Shown: positions 11,667-22,000 of the stretch, piece after piece
How positions within the stretch are numbered: the stretch's first letter is position 1
How the letters are laid out: every line of letters begins with the position of its first letter
Source: Flavobacterium akiainvivens
GTDB taxonomy: Bacteria; Bacteroidota; Bacteroidia; Flavobacteriales; Flavobacteriaceae
Assembly: GCF_001278115.1 (NCBI RefSeq)
Contig: NZ_LIYD01000005.1
Coordinates: forward strand, 247,906 to 311,905
Direction of reading: 5' to 3'
Length of the DNA: 64,000 nucleotides
Notes under the pieces: model-generated
What the model was told of the DNA's origin: nothing
The model's database searches: none
Seen by the model: the letters and a program-made list of their open reading frames with translations, nothing else
Made by a program: the position numbers and the translations under genes

Positions 11667-14600
11667 GGCTCACCAATTTTAGTTATTTCACCAAGATGAT
11701 TAAGCTGTACCTTTATGGGATTTTCTTTTGTGAAAGTACCAACACTTTGAAATCTATAATATCTTTTAGACTCTTTAGCTCCGGTGGTACTTTTAAGTTC
11801 ACTATTTTTTGTTTCAAGATGATGCCTAAACCAATAATCATTATCAGAAATACTCCAAACCAGGTACAAATGTTTGCTTAATAATGGTAAATCATTGTTT
11901 TTAATAGCATCTTCAAAAGATTCTTTAGGTAGCCCTAATACAAACATTTCATTTTGTTGAAGGCTGTATTCAAGTTCAAGCCCATCTTGAGGTAATTTAT
12001 CAAGAAAAGTTCCGGGTAAGTCTTTATGCAATAGTTCAGACCAAAGCGTACCGGTATTTTTTACAACTGTAGGCACACCAAATTTTTTACGCTCAACAGC
12101 ACTCCAAAATGTACATATATGTTGTACTAATTTACCTGTGTTATCTTTATAAATAGCTATATGGTGATTGTTTCCTGTAAGGGCAAAACCTATTGGCTTA
12201 TTGTTTTCATCTGTTTTTATTATTGCAAGCTTAGAGGCGTCAGGGCGTGCAAATACACGCACTGAAACTATCGGTATGCGTTTTTCTTGGTTAAACCAAA
12301 CGGTGTCTTTAAAGGCTTCTTTTTCGTTCTTATGCTGTGCTAACCGGGCTTTCACTATCCGTTTAACACCTTCATCAACAATATCATTTACCTGATTGGC
12401 TTTGAGTGCCTGTAATTTATATTTTAGGACAGTGGCATCAGTATAGCATGCTGCCTTTTCTAATAAAGTATTCTTTTCATTATCAATAAATAAAGGCTCT
12501 TTTTTTAGTGATGTCAATGCTTTTTTTACATCTCCTTCAAATTTATCTAAACGTTCCTTTACTAATATCTTTATTCGATTATCAACAATAGTTTCGGGAT
12601 TTTCAAAAAGGTATTTTAACGGTTTGTCTTTCTCCTGTGTTTTTATTTTACCGTAAACTGATTGCTCGTGTAGCGCACCCCTTGGTACCACAATCTTTTC
12701 TTGTACCACAACCTTTTTACCGTCTTTTTTAATTTTCCTGATACCGTATGTAGCGGCTTTTTTGCCTGCCTTAAAAGAAACAAATATTTTATCGGCCTCC
12801 TGCTCTACATACCTTGTAGTAAATAAAGGTGGCTGTTGAGATTTCAGGTACGTTTCGAGTTTATTAAATCGTTCGGTATGGTTTTTAACCTGTTCGTTTG
12901 TTTCAGTTAATAATTTTTTGTCGTAGAGCTCATTGTATTTTTCTTTGGCAGCTTTGATTTCCCTATCCATAGCATCTTTAGTATCGCTCGAATTAAGGGT
13001 ATTGATACGTTGTATAAAACCTTGTTTGGTACAGGCAACTACAAGGGCATCTATAGCATGATGGCGATGGTCATCGCGTTTTGTCCAATTTGTAATTTCT
13101 TCTTTTTTGTGTAGCCTGCGCCCATGCTCACTTGTCCATTCTTTAATCTCAGTTTGGCCTAGTGCTTTATATTTTGGTAATTGCAGGTTCATGAGCACAT
13201 CATCCCACCCCCATAAGTTGCGAAGCTGAGCCGTAATTTTACCTTCAGTTACTGTAACGTTGTTGCATATTTTCTTCAGCAGGTCTTTTGATTTTTTTGC
13301 AATGTATTGTGTTTGGCGCAAATCACGCTCAATAAAGTTTTCCCATAACTTTATATCAGCTTCCGTTTCTTTTTTTAGCTGCTTCCGTTCAGCATATTGC
13401 TCATAAGATACCTTTAGGCGCTGCATTTTTCCATAAGACAACACCCCTCTTTTAAACCAGTCATCAACGCGGTCAAGATAGATAGCTAATTCATTTTCGC
13501 CTTTGGCGGCAATAAAGTCATAAGCGGTTTTGTTGCTTTTGTCTTTGGCATTACACTTGCGGTGTACCAAAACTTTGTTGGTTTGAGAATCATCAAACAA
13601 CATAGACTTTGGAATAATGTGGTCAACATCAAAATTATCGCCGCTTAATGCTTCGGTAACGTTAAATGTTTCACCACAATAAATACACTGGTTAACCAAC
13701 TGTGCTTCTTTAATTTTTCTATCCCTTACCGGGAATATAAACTTATATTTTTGCACAAATCGTTTTGTAACAGGCAAGCCCAGCTCTTTTAGCCTGTTGG
13801 CTACTTCTTCATTAAGCTTTTTATTAGAAGCATTTTGCAGTTCGGCTTCATTGCGCTCGTCTTTACTCTTTTTAAGGTCACGCGCAAGTTCTACCCTTAT
13901 TTCATCAGGCTTTCCATATTTATCTATAATAGCATTAACCACATGAATCATCTGGTTAATTATCTTTTCAACTACAGGTTGCCTGAGGCTGTTTTTTTCC
14001 AACAGCTTTAGTTTGTCATCAACTACGTTTTCTTCCTTTTCTTTTTTAGTCTGGCTGTCAGAATGATTATAACCTGCAAGGCTACAGGCATCGGCATAGT
14101 TATATCCTTGCATAAGGTAAGGCAATATTTTGCGCATGGCTTTATTGCTCTTGTTGCCAAAAGCCCCTTTGCTAAAGTCTATTTTAGCAAGCTGGGCTGC
14201 TACATTTGGGTCAATATTAAAGCGCTTTATCAATGCTGCTGCACATTCATCAAGATCTTTAATAGAATAAATGGTATGCCATAGCTGATAAAAATTTTCC
14301 TTTTCTATTTCTGCACTAACCTGTTGCCCTTCTTTTTCGGCTAAAATTTCTCCGGTACGCTTATCTACAAGCAGGGCACTATGCTTAGATGGCTCAATAT
14401 TGATGTTAAAACCTAATAATTCAGGTTTACTGTCGCCCAATATCTTATGAATTTCGGCATAGGTAGTATTGCCCTGTAGGCCTTTTTCTATCTGCTTGTT
14501 TACAAAAATCTCATCTTTATTAAAGCCAAGTATTTTACGGAGCGCATCTAAACTTATTCCCGCATTTTTAAACAAATGCTCAATAATTTCCTGCTTTTGC

Positions 14601-15541
14601 TCTAACGTTGGTACATAGTCTGCCCATTTGTTTTTAGAACCATCGGTATTTTTAACTTTCAGGTTTATGTTGTTTACTGTTTCCCATATTTTACAAAGCT
14701 GGAATAGGGGAGAGGACTTAGGCGCAACCTTTGGCCCGGTAAAGATGGTTTTGTCCTTTTGTTTAACGTTATCAAAAAAAGTGCGTTCAAAACCTTCAAA
14801 TTCGCAAATGCTTACAAGGCCTTTTTGCGATTTTAGCTTTCGCTGATAAAAGATAACCTCATCCCTAAGCCTGTCTACCACATCGTCCGTCAGGAATGCA
14901 TGTTGTGGTTTTTGTGCGGCGATTATGGCATTAAATTCTTCCAGATAAGCTTCGCGGGGATACACATTGTTTTTTACCTGAAAATGCCCCGAATTTTCTT
15001 CAAGGGTTAGCATTTCGGTATAAAAATGCTGGCCTATGGTTTGCCCTTTTTCTTTTAGTTGCTGGTGCCTGCCTTTTACGGCAGCTACATAATCAGTATC
15101 TTTTTTATCCTGGTTGGCCTCGCTGCGGGCCGATTTGTAACCCCTCTTTTGGTTAAGCATATAAAAAATGCGGCCCAACTGTTCGGCAGATAACGGTGCA
15201 TTGCCCGATGCCGCATCGGCACGCAGCTTCCACAATTCAATTGACGGCAGGTTAAGCAACTCTTTAGAAGGCGTTATACCAAGTTCGCCCAGTATTTTTT
15301 TAAGTTCTTCTTTGCGCAGCTGTTTGCGGTTATAACCTTTGCGTTGTGTGCGGGCTATGGTGCGCGACTGGTTTTTAGAAATGGCCTGGCCTTTTTGAAA
15401 TTCTTCCTTATCGGCAGTAGAGAGTGGTATAATGCGGCTGCCCATACCCAGTATTTTTATTGGTGTATTGTCGTCATCTGTAACTATAACGGCCCAGCCT
15501 ATGCTTGTAACGCCTAAATCTAATCCAAGTATTGTTTTCAT
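11663..15541 (-). CDS. cas9: CRISPR-associated RNA-guided endonuclease Cas9 (type II-C)
   Basis: The 1292-residue Cas9 cuts DNA guided by crRNA:tracrRNA. The open frame extends to 15718, but the real start is the ATG at 15541, where RuvC-I begins at once (GLDLGVTSIGWA, Asp8); the upstream extension lies on the tracrRNA locus. RuvC-II is IRVELARDL with Glu551. The HNH domain has CxxC (CIYCGE), then DVDHIIPKS with His641, and a second Cys in HRKCNAKD, so it may hold zinc. RuvC-III is HHAIDALVVACT with His828 and Asp831. All catalytic residues are present. No csn2 or cas4 is nearby, and cas9-cas1-cas2 makes it subtype II-C. It is long for II-C but within the range seen in Bacteroidota. Stop overlaps cas1 by 4 bp. 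Confidence 0.97.
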
Positions 15542-15663
15542 GGTTGAGGATTTCTTAAATATATCGTGGTTGTATTTTTTTAAAAAGTATGTTAAAATAC
15601 TACAAAAAAATATTTCATAAATGCGGCAAACCTCATTTTTAGACAAAAAGTTTTTTGTAATAT

Positions 15664-15750
15664 TGTAATACAATTTTGAAAGCGATTCACAATAAAGATT
15701 ATTCTGTTGTGAAAACATTCAGGGTGGTTCGAAAGGATCGCCCTTTTTTT
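15664..15750 (+). ncRNA. tracrRNA, divergent to cas9
   Basis: Positions 15669-15692 (ATACAATTTTGAAAGCGATTCACAAT region) are the reverse complement of the first 26 or so bases of the CRISPR repeat, with one mismatch in the stem (GCGATT against GCTATT). Downstream a second hairpin can form from TTCACAA (15686-15692) and TTGTGAA (15707-15713), then a final 9-bp hairpin with a GAAA tetraloop (15722-15743) and seven T. This is the anti-repeat plus 3' hairpin layout of a type II tracrRNA. The 5' end is inferred: TAATATTG at 15658-15665 is a possible -7 element, but no good -33 box is seen, so the RNA could begin somewhat earlier. Confidence 0.88.
15722..15750 (+). terminator. Terminator of the tracrRNA
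   Basis: A 9-bp stem (15722-15730 with 15735-15743, including G-T pairs) is closed by a GAAA tetraloop and followed by TTTTTTT. It doubles as the last hairpin of the tracrRNA. Confidence 0.9.
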
Positions 15751-15754
15751 ATGC

Positions 15755-15784
15755 AAAAAAAAATCGCCCATATTAACGGGCGAT
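15755..15784 (-). terminator. Terminator at the end of the 12-kb minus-strand operon
   Basis: Read on the minus strand, ATCGCCC (15784-15778) and GGGCGAT (15769-15763) form a 7-bp stem followed by a run of eight T. The stem overlaps the last codons of the gene at 15773 and faces the tracrRNA terminator, so the two transcription units are separated back to back. Confidence 0.85.
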
Positions 15785-16027
15785 AGTATCATTAGCTTCC
15801 CAGCCACAAAAACTACGGCCATGCTTTTTTGCAGTTTTTAGGCTTGTTTTATAAATATTGTGTTTACATTGTTGCAGCCCCTTACAATTTGGGTTAAAGT
15901 GATAGCTGTAGGCAGCAGGGCTGTCGCACAGGTATACTTCGGTATTTTCCGGGTCAGGGCTTTGGGGTGCATCTGTACAGCTTAAAAATAATAGTGCCAG
16001 TAAGCATATAACCGGGTGCTTAAGCAT
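15773..16027 (-). CDS. Small Cys/His lipoprotein, last gene of the operon
   Basis: The 84-residue protein begins with a lipoprotein signal (lipobox LFLSC, Cys17). The mature part has the pattern VYLCDSPAAYSYHFNPNC, then KHNIY, LKTAKKHGRSFCGWE. This His-x4-Cys ... Ala ... Cys layout is seen in small Bacteroidota proteins and tails of larger ones; I know no proven function, and a metal-binding fold is an inference. It lies 23 bp after the MotB-like gene and its stop lies inside a terminator, so it closes the operon. The 66-residue gene at 26423 has a similar Cys/His arrangement. Confidence 0.75.
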   Translation of the reverse strand: MLKHPVICLLALLFLSCTDAPQSPDPENTEVYLCDSPAAYSYHFNPNCKGLQQCKHNIYKTSLKTAKKHGRSFCGWEANDTIAR

Positions 16028-16050
16028 AATAGCAGTATTTAAACATTATA

Positions 16051-16653
16051 TTACTCAATAGTACCAATTTTAGGAATTACCTGAATTAAAATCCGCTGGT
16101 TGCTCCTGTCGTTAATAAGCCTGCCCACACCGCCGGTACCCGAGCCTGATATTTGTATTTCGCAAACAGAAGGGTCGAGTTTAATGTTATTTTTGTCCCA
16201 TAACTTTTTTACCGCCCATGCACGGGCATAGCTTAGCAGGTAGTTGTTTTTATAAGTATCAGCGCTCGACATTCCTTCTATTAAAACTACATACCTTATA
16301 TCCTGGCCGGTATATTTCTTTTTTAACGTATCGGTAAGGCTTTTAATAGAATTACCCACCTTTATAAGGTAATTTTCATCCTGAATATTTTTAAATTGGT
16401 CAGTATTAATAATAAACTCAACATTTTGTTTTAGGGAAAAACGTTTGTAAATACCATCATAAGCAAAATACTCTTTTGGAAGCTCTTTTACGGCCGATTG
16501 TATTTCTATAATTTTGCGTAATTGCTGCTCTGTTGCTGCCTGTTGCCTTTTCATCATGGCTATTGAAAGTACAAACAGTACAAGCATTATAAAGAACAGG
16601 CTGGTCATTAAATCGGCATAACTGGCCCAGAAAAAATTTGTTTTTTTAGACAT
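16051..16653 (-). CDS. MotB/ZorB-like protein: one membrane helix plus OmpA-like domain
   Basis: Predicted stator-type subunit of a proton-driven membrane complex. It has 200 residues. The N-terminal helix (about 12-34) carries SYADLMTSLFF, matching the MotB/ZorB motif in which the Asp (here Asp14) carries protons. The C-terminal half is OmpA/MotB-like: VVLIEGMSS, LSYARAWAVKKLW, ISGSGTGG and a final NQRILIQV, the fold that binds peptidoglycan. The gene starts 2 bp after the MotA-like gene, so the two are surely a pair. It is not flagellar: no other flagellar gene is present. ZorB of Zorya defence is the nearest functional analogue I can name, but ZorC and ZorD are absent. Confidence 0.88.
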   Translation of the reverse strand: MSKKTNFFWASYADLMTSLFFIMLVLFVLSIAMMKRQQAATEQQLRKIIEIQSAVKELPKEYFAYDGIYKRFSLKQNVEFIINTDQFKNIQDENYLIKVGNSIKSLTDTLKKKYTGQDIRYVVLIEGMSSADTYKNNYLLSYARAWAVKKLWDKNNIKLDPSVCEIQISGSGTGGVGRLINDRSNQRILIQVIPKIGTIE

Positions 16654-16655
16654 GG

Positions 16656-17951
16656 CTATGACAGGATTTTATAGATGGTCCAGAAACAATAGCCTACGCC
16701 AAGTATAGCCCCTGAACCTACAAAAACATAAGCCGCATATTTTATAACTTCCGGCACTTTTACTACAGGAGCTGCCGGTTTTGCTAATATACCGGCTAAA
16801 TTCTCGAGGGTTTTGTTTAACTGTTCCAGCTTTTCGTTTTGCGATTTTGTTTCCTTTTCCAGTATTGACATCCCGGTTTTCAGTTCGCCCAGTTTTTTTA
16901 GTTCGTTCAGGTTGCCACGGTCTTCTTTAAGCAATTTTTCAAGCAGGTCTTCTTCTTTTATTGTAATATTTTTTATGGCTGTAATTTGCTCATTTATATG
17001 CCTTTTTAAGTCGTCAAGGCTTTTTTCAAAGGCTTTGTCTACATCTATTACGGCATCTTTCATTAATTGTTTACGGTCGCTTATTTCTTTTAAATCAGAT
17101 TGTAAAACATTTATAAGTAACTTATTTGTTTCTATACCCGTACCTATTGCTCCGGCAACTTTTTCTAAATCATACGTCCTGTCTAACTGGTTGTTTATAG
17201 AGTGGTTTAGCTTATGTGCATTGTCAACAAAAACATTGAGCTGGTTTAAATACTGGTTAAATTTTTCAAATTCTTTTGTACTTACCCTTAGTTCCTGAAA
17301 TACATGCACATTAAGTTTTGCCAGCTGCACTACATCAACTTCCTTAAGCTCATTCATCAGGTTTATCTGGCTATCAAAAGAATGCAGTATTTTATTCATT
17401 ACGCCATTAAAGCTACCCACGTTTGCCGAGAAGGTATCGTTAAACTTTAGCAGGTTTGCCTGTAATGCATAAATACTTGAAGATATGTTTTGTGACAGTA
17501 CAGGCAGTAATTGGGTTTGTATCCAGGTAAAAAAGTCATTTTTAAGGCCTTCGGCATATAGTTTTGTTCCTTTATACTTATATCCTGACAACACTACTGT
17601 TAGCAATAAGCCGATAAAACTGGCTATCATGGCAATTTTTACCCCGCCGATGAGCATATCAATAGCATTTTCAAAATTAGTATCGCTAATGCCCGGCATG
17701 GCAAAAAGGCCTATAACTATACCTATCATAGTGCCCATAAGCCCTAAATAGAGCGGTATGGGCAATAGAGAATTAATTTCTTCGTCTACTGCATCTGTAT
17801 TACGTTCTACAACATCTTTAATAAGGTTAAAATCGCTTACGGCGCCTTTATTACGCAGTAGGTATGTATTTACAGAACTTAGCATTTTATCTAATACGGG
17901 GTTAGACAGTGCTGTTTTTATGAGTGTAACTTCTATGTATTTTTCCTGCAT
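16656..17951 (-). CDS. MotA/ExbB-like proton-channel subunit with long coiled coil
   Basis: 431 residues. Two membrane helices (about 64-84 and 97-123) surround the signature YLGLMGTMIGIVIGL, typical of MotA/TolQ/ExbB proteins, which form the proton channel with a MotB/TolR/ExbD partner. Residues 130-400 are highly charged and helical with heptad-like patterning (coiled coil), and a third hydrophobic segment (about 404-429) ends the protein. A long tail recalls ZorA, whose tail extends into the cytoplasm, but a closing C-terminal membrane helix is unusual. It sits 11 bp after a single-pass membrane gene and 2 bp before the MotB-like gene. Confidence 0.85.
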   Translation of the reverse strand: MQEKYIEVTLIKTALSNPVLDKMLSSVNTYLLRNKGAVSDFNLIKDVVERNTDAVDEEINSLLPIPLYLGLMGTMIGIVIGLFAMPGISDTNFENAIDMLIGGVKIAMIASFIGLLLTVVLSGYKYKGTKLYAEGLKNDFFTWIQTQLLPVLSQNISSSIYALQANLLKFNDTFSANVGSFNGVMNKILHSFDSQINLMNELKEVDVVQLAKLNVHVFQELRVSTKEFEKFNQYLNQLNVFVDNAHKLNHSINNQLDRTYDLEKVAGAIGTGIETNKLLINVLQSDLKEISDRKQLMKDAVIDVDKAFEKSLDDLKRHINEQITAIKNITIKEEDLLEKLLKEDRGNLNELKKLGELKTGMSILEKETKSQNEKLEQLNKTLENLAGILAKPAAPVVKVPEVIKYAAYVFVGSGAILGVGYCFWTIYKILS

Positions 17952-17962
17952 GATTATGTGGG

Positions 17963-18367
17963 TTATATTCTGTTCCAGCCGGCCTGTTCATGGCTTTGTA
18001 AAAGTGTATACTTAATTTTCTTTTCCTCATTATCTTTAGCTACCCATACATATTCTTCATGGCCTGTTTGGTTTGTTTCTGTAGTTACAATAGCTATGGC
18101 TGGCTCGTTGATAATTTCAGGTTCAGTAATGGTTTCGCTTAAGGCAAATACAGCAGGCGGGCCAAACTTATCAGGGTTGTTTAAAACATAATTGATATCG
18201 ATGTTTTTAACCTGGCTTTCGGGTATATATACTTTTATAGTTTGAAAATTTTCCGGCTGTGGAATGATGCCCTGATAAAAATCTATTTTTTTCCAGGCAG
18301 TATAGGCTACATAAGCCTGGAAACCAACTACTATAAGTATTACCAGTATTATTATGGTATTATGCAT
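17963..18367 (-). CDS. Single-pass membrane protein of unknown function
   Basis: 134 residues, no family recognised. It starts with one hydrophobic helix (about 4-26, IIILVILIVVGFQAYVAYTAW), followed by a soluble domain of about 105 residues with a conserved-looking core (IKVYIPESQVKNIDINYVLNN) and an acidic, Thr-rich stretch. It lies between the 218-residue membrane protein (2 bp gap) and the MotA-like gene (11 bp gap). The topology suggests an accessory part of the channel complex; this is an inference from position. Confidence 0.7.
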   Translation of the reverse strand: MHNTIIILVILIVVGFQAYVAYTAWKKIDFYQGIIPQPENFQTIKVYIPESQVKNIDINYVLNNPDKFGPPAVFALSETITEPEIINEPAIAIVTTETNQTGHEEYVWVAKDNEEKKIKYTLLQSHEQAGWNRI

Positions 18368-18369
18368 GA

Positions 18370-19026
18370 CTATTGATATGTAATTTTAGCTTTAGAAGTA
18401 ATTATCCATTTATTATCCCTTTTTTCGGCGGTGCCCGGCTGTAGTGTTATTATTTTACTGGCTCCGGAAAAAGCGTCGTTAGTTTCATAACAGGCCGGTT
18501 CTATAAAGGTTTTTGGGCTGTTTATTGAGTCATTTGTTCCAATCTGGTCTGAAAAGAACTCAAAAGCTGCCGTGTTTTGGGCCTGGCTGTTTATTGTAAA
18601 CTTATACAACGATACCGTTTGCCTAAAGGAATCAGAAACCTGGTCTGCATCAAAAAAACCGGCGGGGTTAGGCGTTGAAACATAAAAAACAACATCTGTA
18701 ACCGGGTTATTGACGGTTAGGTTAACAGTGTGCGTTGTTTCATCAGCATAAACCGAAGGTGTTGCTGATTGCGTATTTGCAACAGGTTGACGGGGAGTAG
18801 CTTCGAGCTGGTTTAGCCGTTGCAATATGGGGTCAAGGTTTACCGGGTTGGGGTTTTGTGATGTGCTTTTTGAGGTGTTATTTTTTCTGTATTCTGTATT
18901 CTTGTCTACCTCATCCATTAAAGCAAAAAGCCTTTTAAACAAAATGATCACAGCTATTGAAAACAAGATGATGAAAATATATAACGGAATAAACCAAAAA
19001 TTAAAATCGTATGACAGTGTATTCAT
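18370..19026 (-). CDS. Single-pass membrane protein of unknown function
   Basis: 218 residues, no family recognised. One membrane helix (about 10-32) is followed by a charged linker, a Pro/Thr/Gln-rich low-complexity part (about 50-95) and a C-terminal beta-rich domain (TVNLTVNNPVTDVVFYVSTP, SASKIITLQPG-like strands, KWIITSKAKITY). It overlaps nothing but is separated by only 1-2 bp from both neighbours, the actin-fold gene and the 134-residue membrane gene, so it is translated as part of the same unit. Confidence 0.7.
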   Translation of the reverse strand: MNTLSYDFNFWFIPLYIFIILFSIAVIILFKRLFALMDEVDKNTEYRKNNTSKSTSQNPNPVNLDPILQRLNQLEATPRQPVANTQSATPSVYADETTHTVNLTVNNPVTDVVFYVSTPNPAGFFDADQVSDSFRQTVSLYKFTINSQAQNTAAFEFFSDQIGTNDSINSPKTFIEPACYETNDAFSGASKIITLQPGTAEKRDNKWIITSKAKITYQ

Positions 19027-19027
19027 A

Positions 19028-22000
19028 TTATGCTTCGGAATTATTTAGTTCAGAATAAATTTTATGTGCCAAATGATTGAGCCCCCCTTTTAAAGGATAA
19101 AAGAACAGTGTTTCCTCTATTTCTTCATTACTGTTTCCCTGTAGTTCTTTTATTTTTTCTTTAATACCTGATTTTATGTTATCAAGTACTTTTTCTTCCA
19201 GAAAACCTTTATACTTTGCAAGAAATGCAGGATTAATATCGAGCTTATTTTTAAAGCTGAATTCATTATTAAGCCCGAAGAAAAAGTTTAAAAATTCTAA
19301 ATAACCGTCGGCTACCTGCTTTTCAAGGTTTGGTGTAATATCATTATACTTTAATGAAAATGGATGATCTATAGTTCCTGAAAAAGTAGTTACGTTATTT
19401 ACAGAAATATCTTTCTCATCCACAAGCAGCGCACCTATACAGCTTATTTCTTTAGGGTTGGCAACTTTTTTCAAGTCAATATTTATGCTTTTTTCAAGGT
19501 TGTAGACTTTCTTAAAAATCAGTTCTGTTAGCTCTTTAATAGCGGTAAGTTTAGTATTGCCTTCTGCAAGGTCTACCATTTTAGAGCCAGTACCACTTAA
19601 TGTTATACATCCGGGGGCTTTTATATTTTTTGCTACCATTAACATGGCTATATGGTAAATAACAGCGCTGTAAAAAAGGATGAAAACAATCCTGAAATCA
19701 TGGTCATTAAGCAAGAGGCTGTTAAATGAAAAGTCTTTTCCTTCTGCCTTAAGGCGGTCGCTTTTTTCAATTGAAAACAGGTATGATATAATATCTTCTG
19801 ATTTTTCGATATCTTTAAATGAAAACCAGTTAGACAGCCCTTTTTCTTCAATTATCTGGCTGTATTTGTTTACAAAACCGTTAATTGAAGATGACCTGCC
19901 GGTGTAATCTCCAAAAATAGAATTTGCCGCAAACCTGAAAGATGTTAAAAGCTCTGGCCTGTCATTAATATAAATAACGGTATCTGTAGTTTCGCCACCT
20001 ATATCAATAGATATAACTGAGTTTTCGCCGGCAACAATGCCTTCTTTTTTATTGAAATAGTAAAACGGTGCCACGCTTTCAGAAAGCTTTTCCGGGGCAG
20101 GTGCAGAATTGAAATATTTTTTAAAAAGCTTATCCCAGCTTTGCCCTATTTTATTACGGCGGGCATCTGTCATGCTCGATGGGTAGAGCCATATAAGTTT
20201 TGTTAAAGACAGGTCGCCGTTGTTTAACAGCACTTTATTCCTCATTAATAACAAGAGATTTTCAAAATAAGCTTCTACTACTTTTAAACCGTCATTTGTT
20301 TGTATACCAGACCACTTAAGGTTTGTTTTTATATCTGTATTGCGTGGCGTAATGTGCTTTTCATAAAGAAACGGAATATTGAAATCAGAAAATGCATATA
20401 CGGTATTGCTCAAATCTGTTCCCTTTTTAGAACTGATAGCGGTTCTTTGCGGAAAACTTATTTCAGTCTCTTTCTGTATAATTTCGGGTACGAATTCGTG
20501 AGGTATTACATCCAGCAGTTTGTTAGCCCTTAGCGCATTTATAGATTTAAGGGTTTCAGAATTTGCGGTATCGTGCAGGGTTGCAATTTGTATATCTTCC
20601 CTGTTAATTTCAAAAGGCCTTGCATTGCCATTATCTTTACGGTACTCAATATGAGTGTTTGTAGTACCAAAATCTACAGCAAATGTAAATTGAGAGGTTC
20701 CCTGAACCGGGGTTTCAAAAAGCGGTATGATTATGCCACGGGCCCAGTTGTTTTTAATTTCAATATAGTCAAACCCTTCTTCCAGTACATAATAAGATGA
20801 AGCTATGTTATCTACCGCCTTTTCACTTCTTTGTTTCAGTGCTTTGTGTGGTGCCTGTATATTGTCCTGGTTTTTAAAAAACTGCAGGCTGTAGCTGTTA
20901 TGTTTATTATGTTCTTGTATATCACGGTCAAAAAGTGCAATACGGTAATGGTTGTTACTGTCGGCAGCGAGTTTTAAAAAAGGATATACTGTAAGGCCAA
21001 ACTGGTTTTCTATAACGGCGCCACGGTTGCGGGGCAGTTCTGGCTCGGCAATTTGGTATTCGTTTGCAGGCGGATAATACATCCGTTCATAGGTAATATA
21101 CTTATTATCCTGTATAGGTACCCTTAGTGTAACAGCCACGCCGCCACTTACCATTTGTTTTATTTCAATGGCTTTTTTACCGTCCGGCATGCCCCTGGTA
21201 AGTTTATCTACATCAAAATAGTCAAAGTATTCTCTTTTTACAGGTAAGAGATAGCCCTTGGCTATTTCACCCGATGCCATTGTAAAACTTCCGTCAAAAA
21301 ACTTCTTATTTTGAAGCGGATAAATTGTGCGTATAATGTAGGGTTCAAGAAAATCGCTTATGGTTAAATACGGATATTTCTTGCCATCAAAGGGCAATGT
21401 TCGCTCTTTTAAAGGGCGGTTATCTATATAATCGGCTTTGTTGTTCCTGTCCCAATAATCAGACGTGTACAGCGTTTTTTCGGCATAGGCATCTACGGGC
21501 AGCACTAAAGGTGGATTTTCGCCCTTATATTTTGCAGAACCAATTATAAAACCGCTTGCTTTAGGGGCTGCTTCTTTCTTTTTGCGTAGCGGATACCCTA
21601 AAATTTCAACAGGTGTGCCGGCACTGCCTGCGGTAAGTTTTTCAAAATCAGATTCAAAATCTGCCGTAGTATAATTATTTATTTCTTCTTTTTGCTGAGC
21701 AGTAAGCATCTCAAAACTGGCATCTAAATAATTATCAACCGCCCTGAATTTTCTTGAAAAATCAGGTATAAACTTTTTTAAACCGTAAATAAACTTCTGG
21801 TAATAAAAATCGCGTTTGTACAGGGGTTGGTAGCTGTCATCAAACACATAATCGGTTCCAAAAGGAATGTTTACATATTTTAAGTTATTTGCCGGTGTAA
21901 AAAACAGGCTGGCCGGCGATGTGCCCCCTATAATGTTTATAGGCCGTGGCCCGGCTTTGTAGTTTAAGAGATAAATTTGCTCGGTTTCGTTAAAGTTATA

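Noticed and set aside
15541..15718. 59-residue N-terminal extension of Cas9
   Set aside because: RuvC-I starts directly at the ATG at 15541, and the upstream stretch lies on the tracrRNA; its composition is unlike Cas9.
16051..17951. Canonical Zorya system
   Set aside because: ZorA/ZorB-like genes are present, but ZorC, ZorD or ZorE are not recognised among the neighbours.
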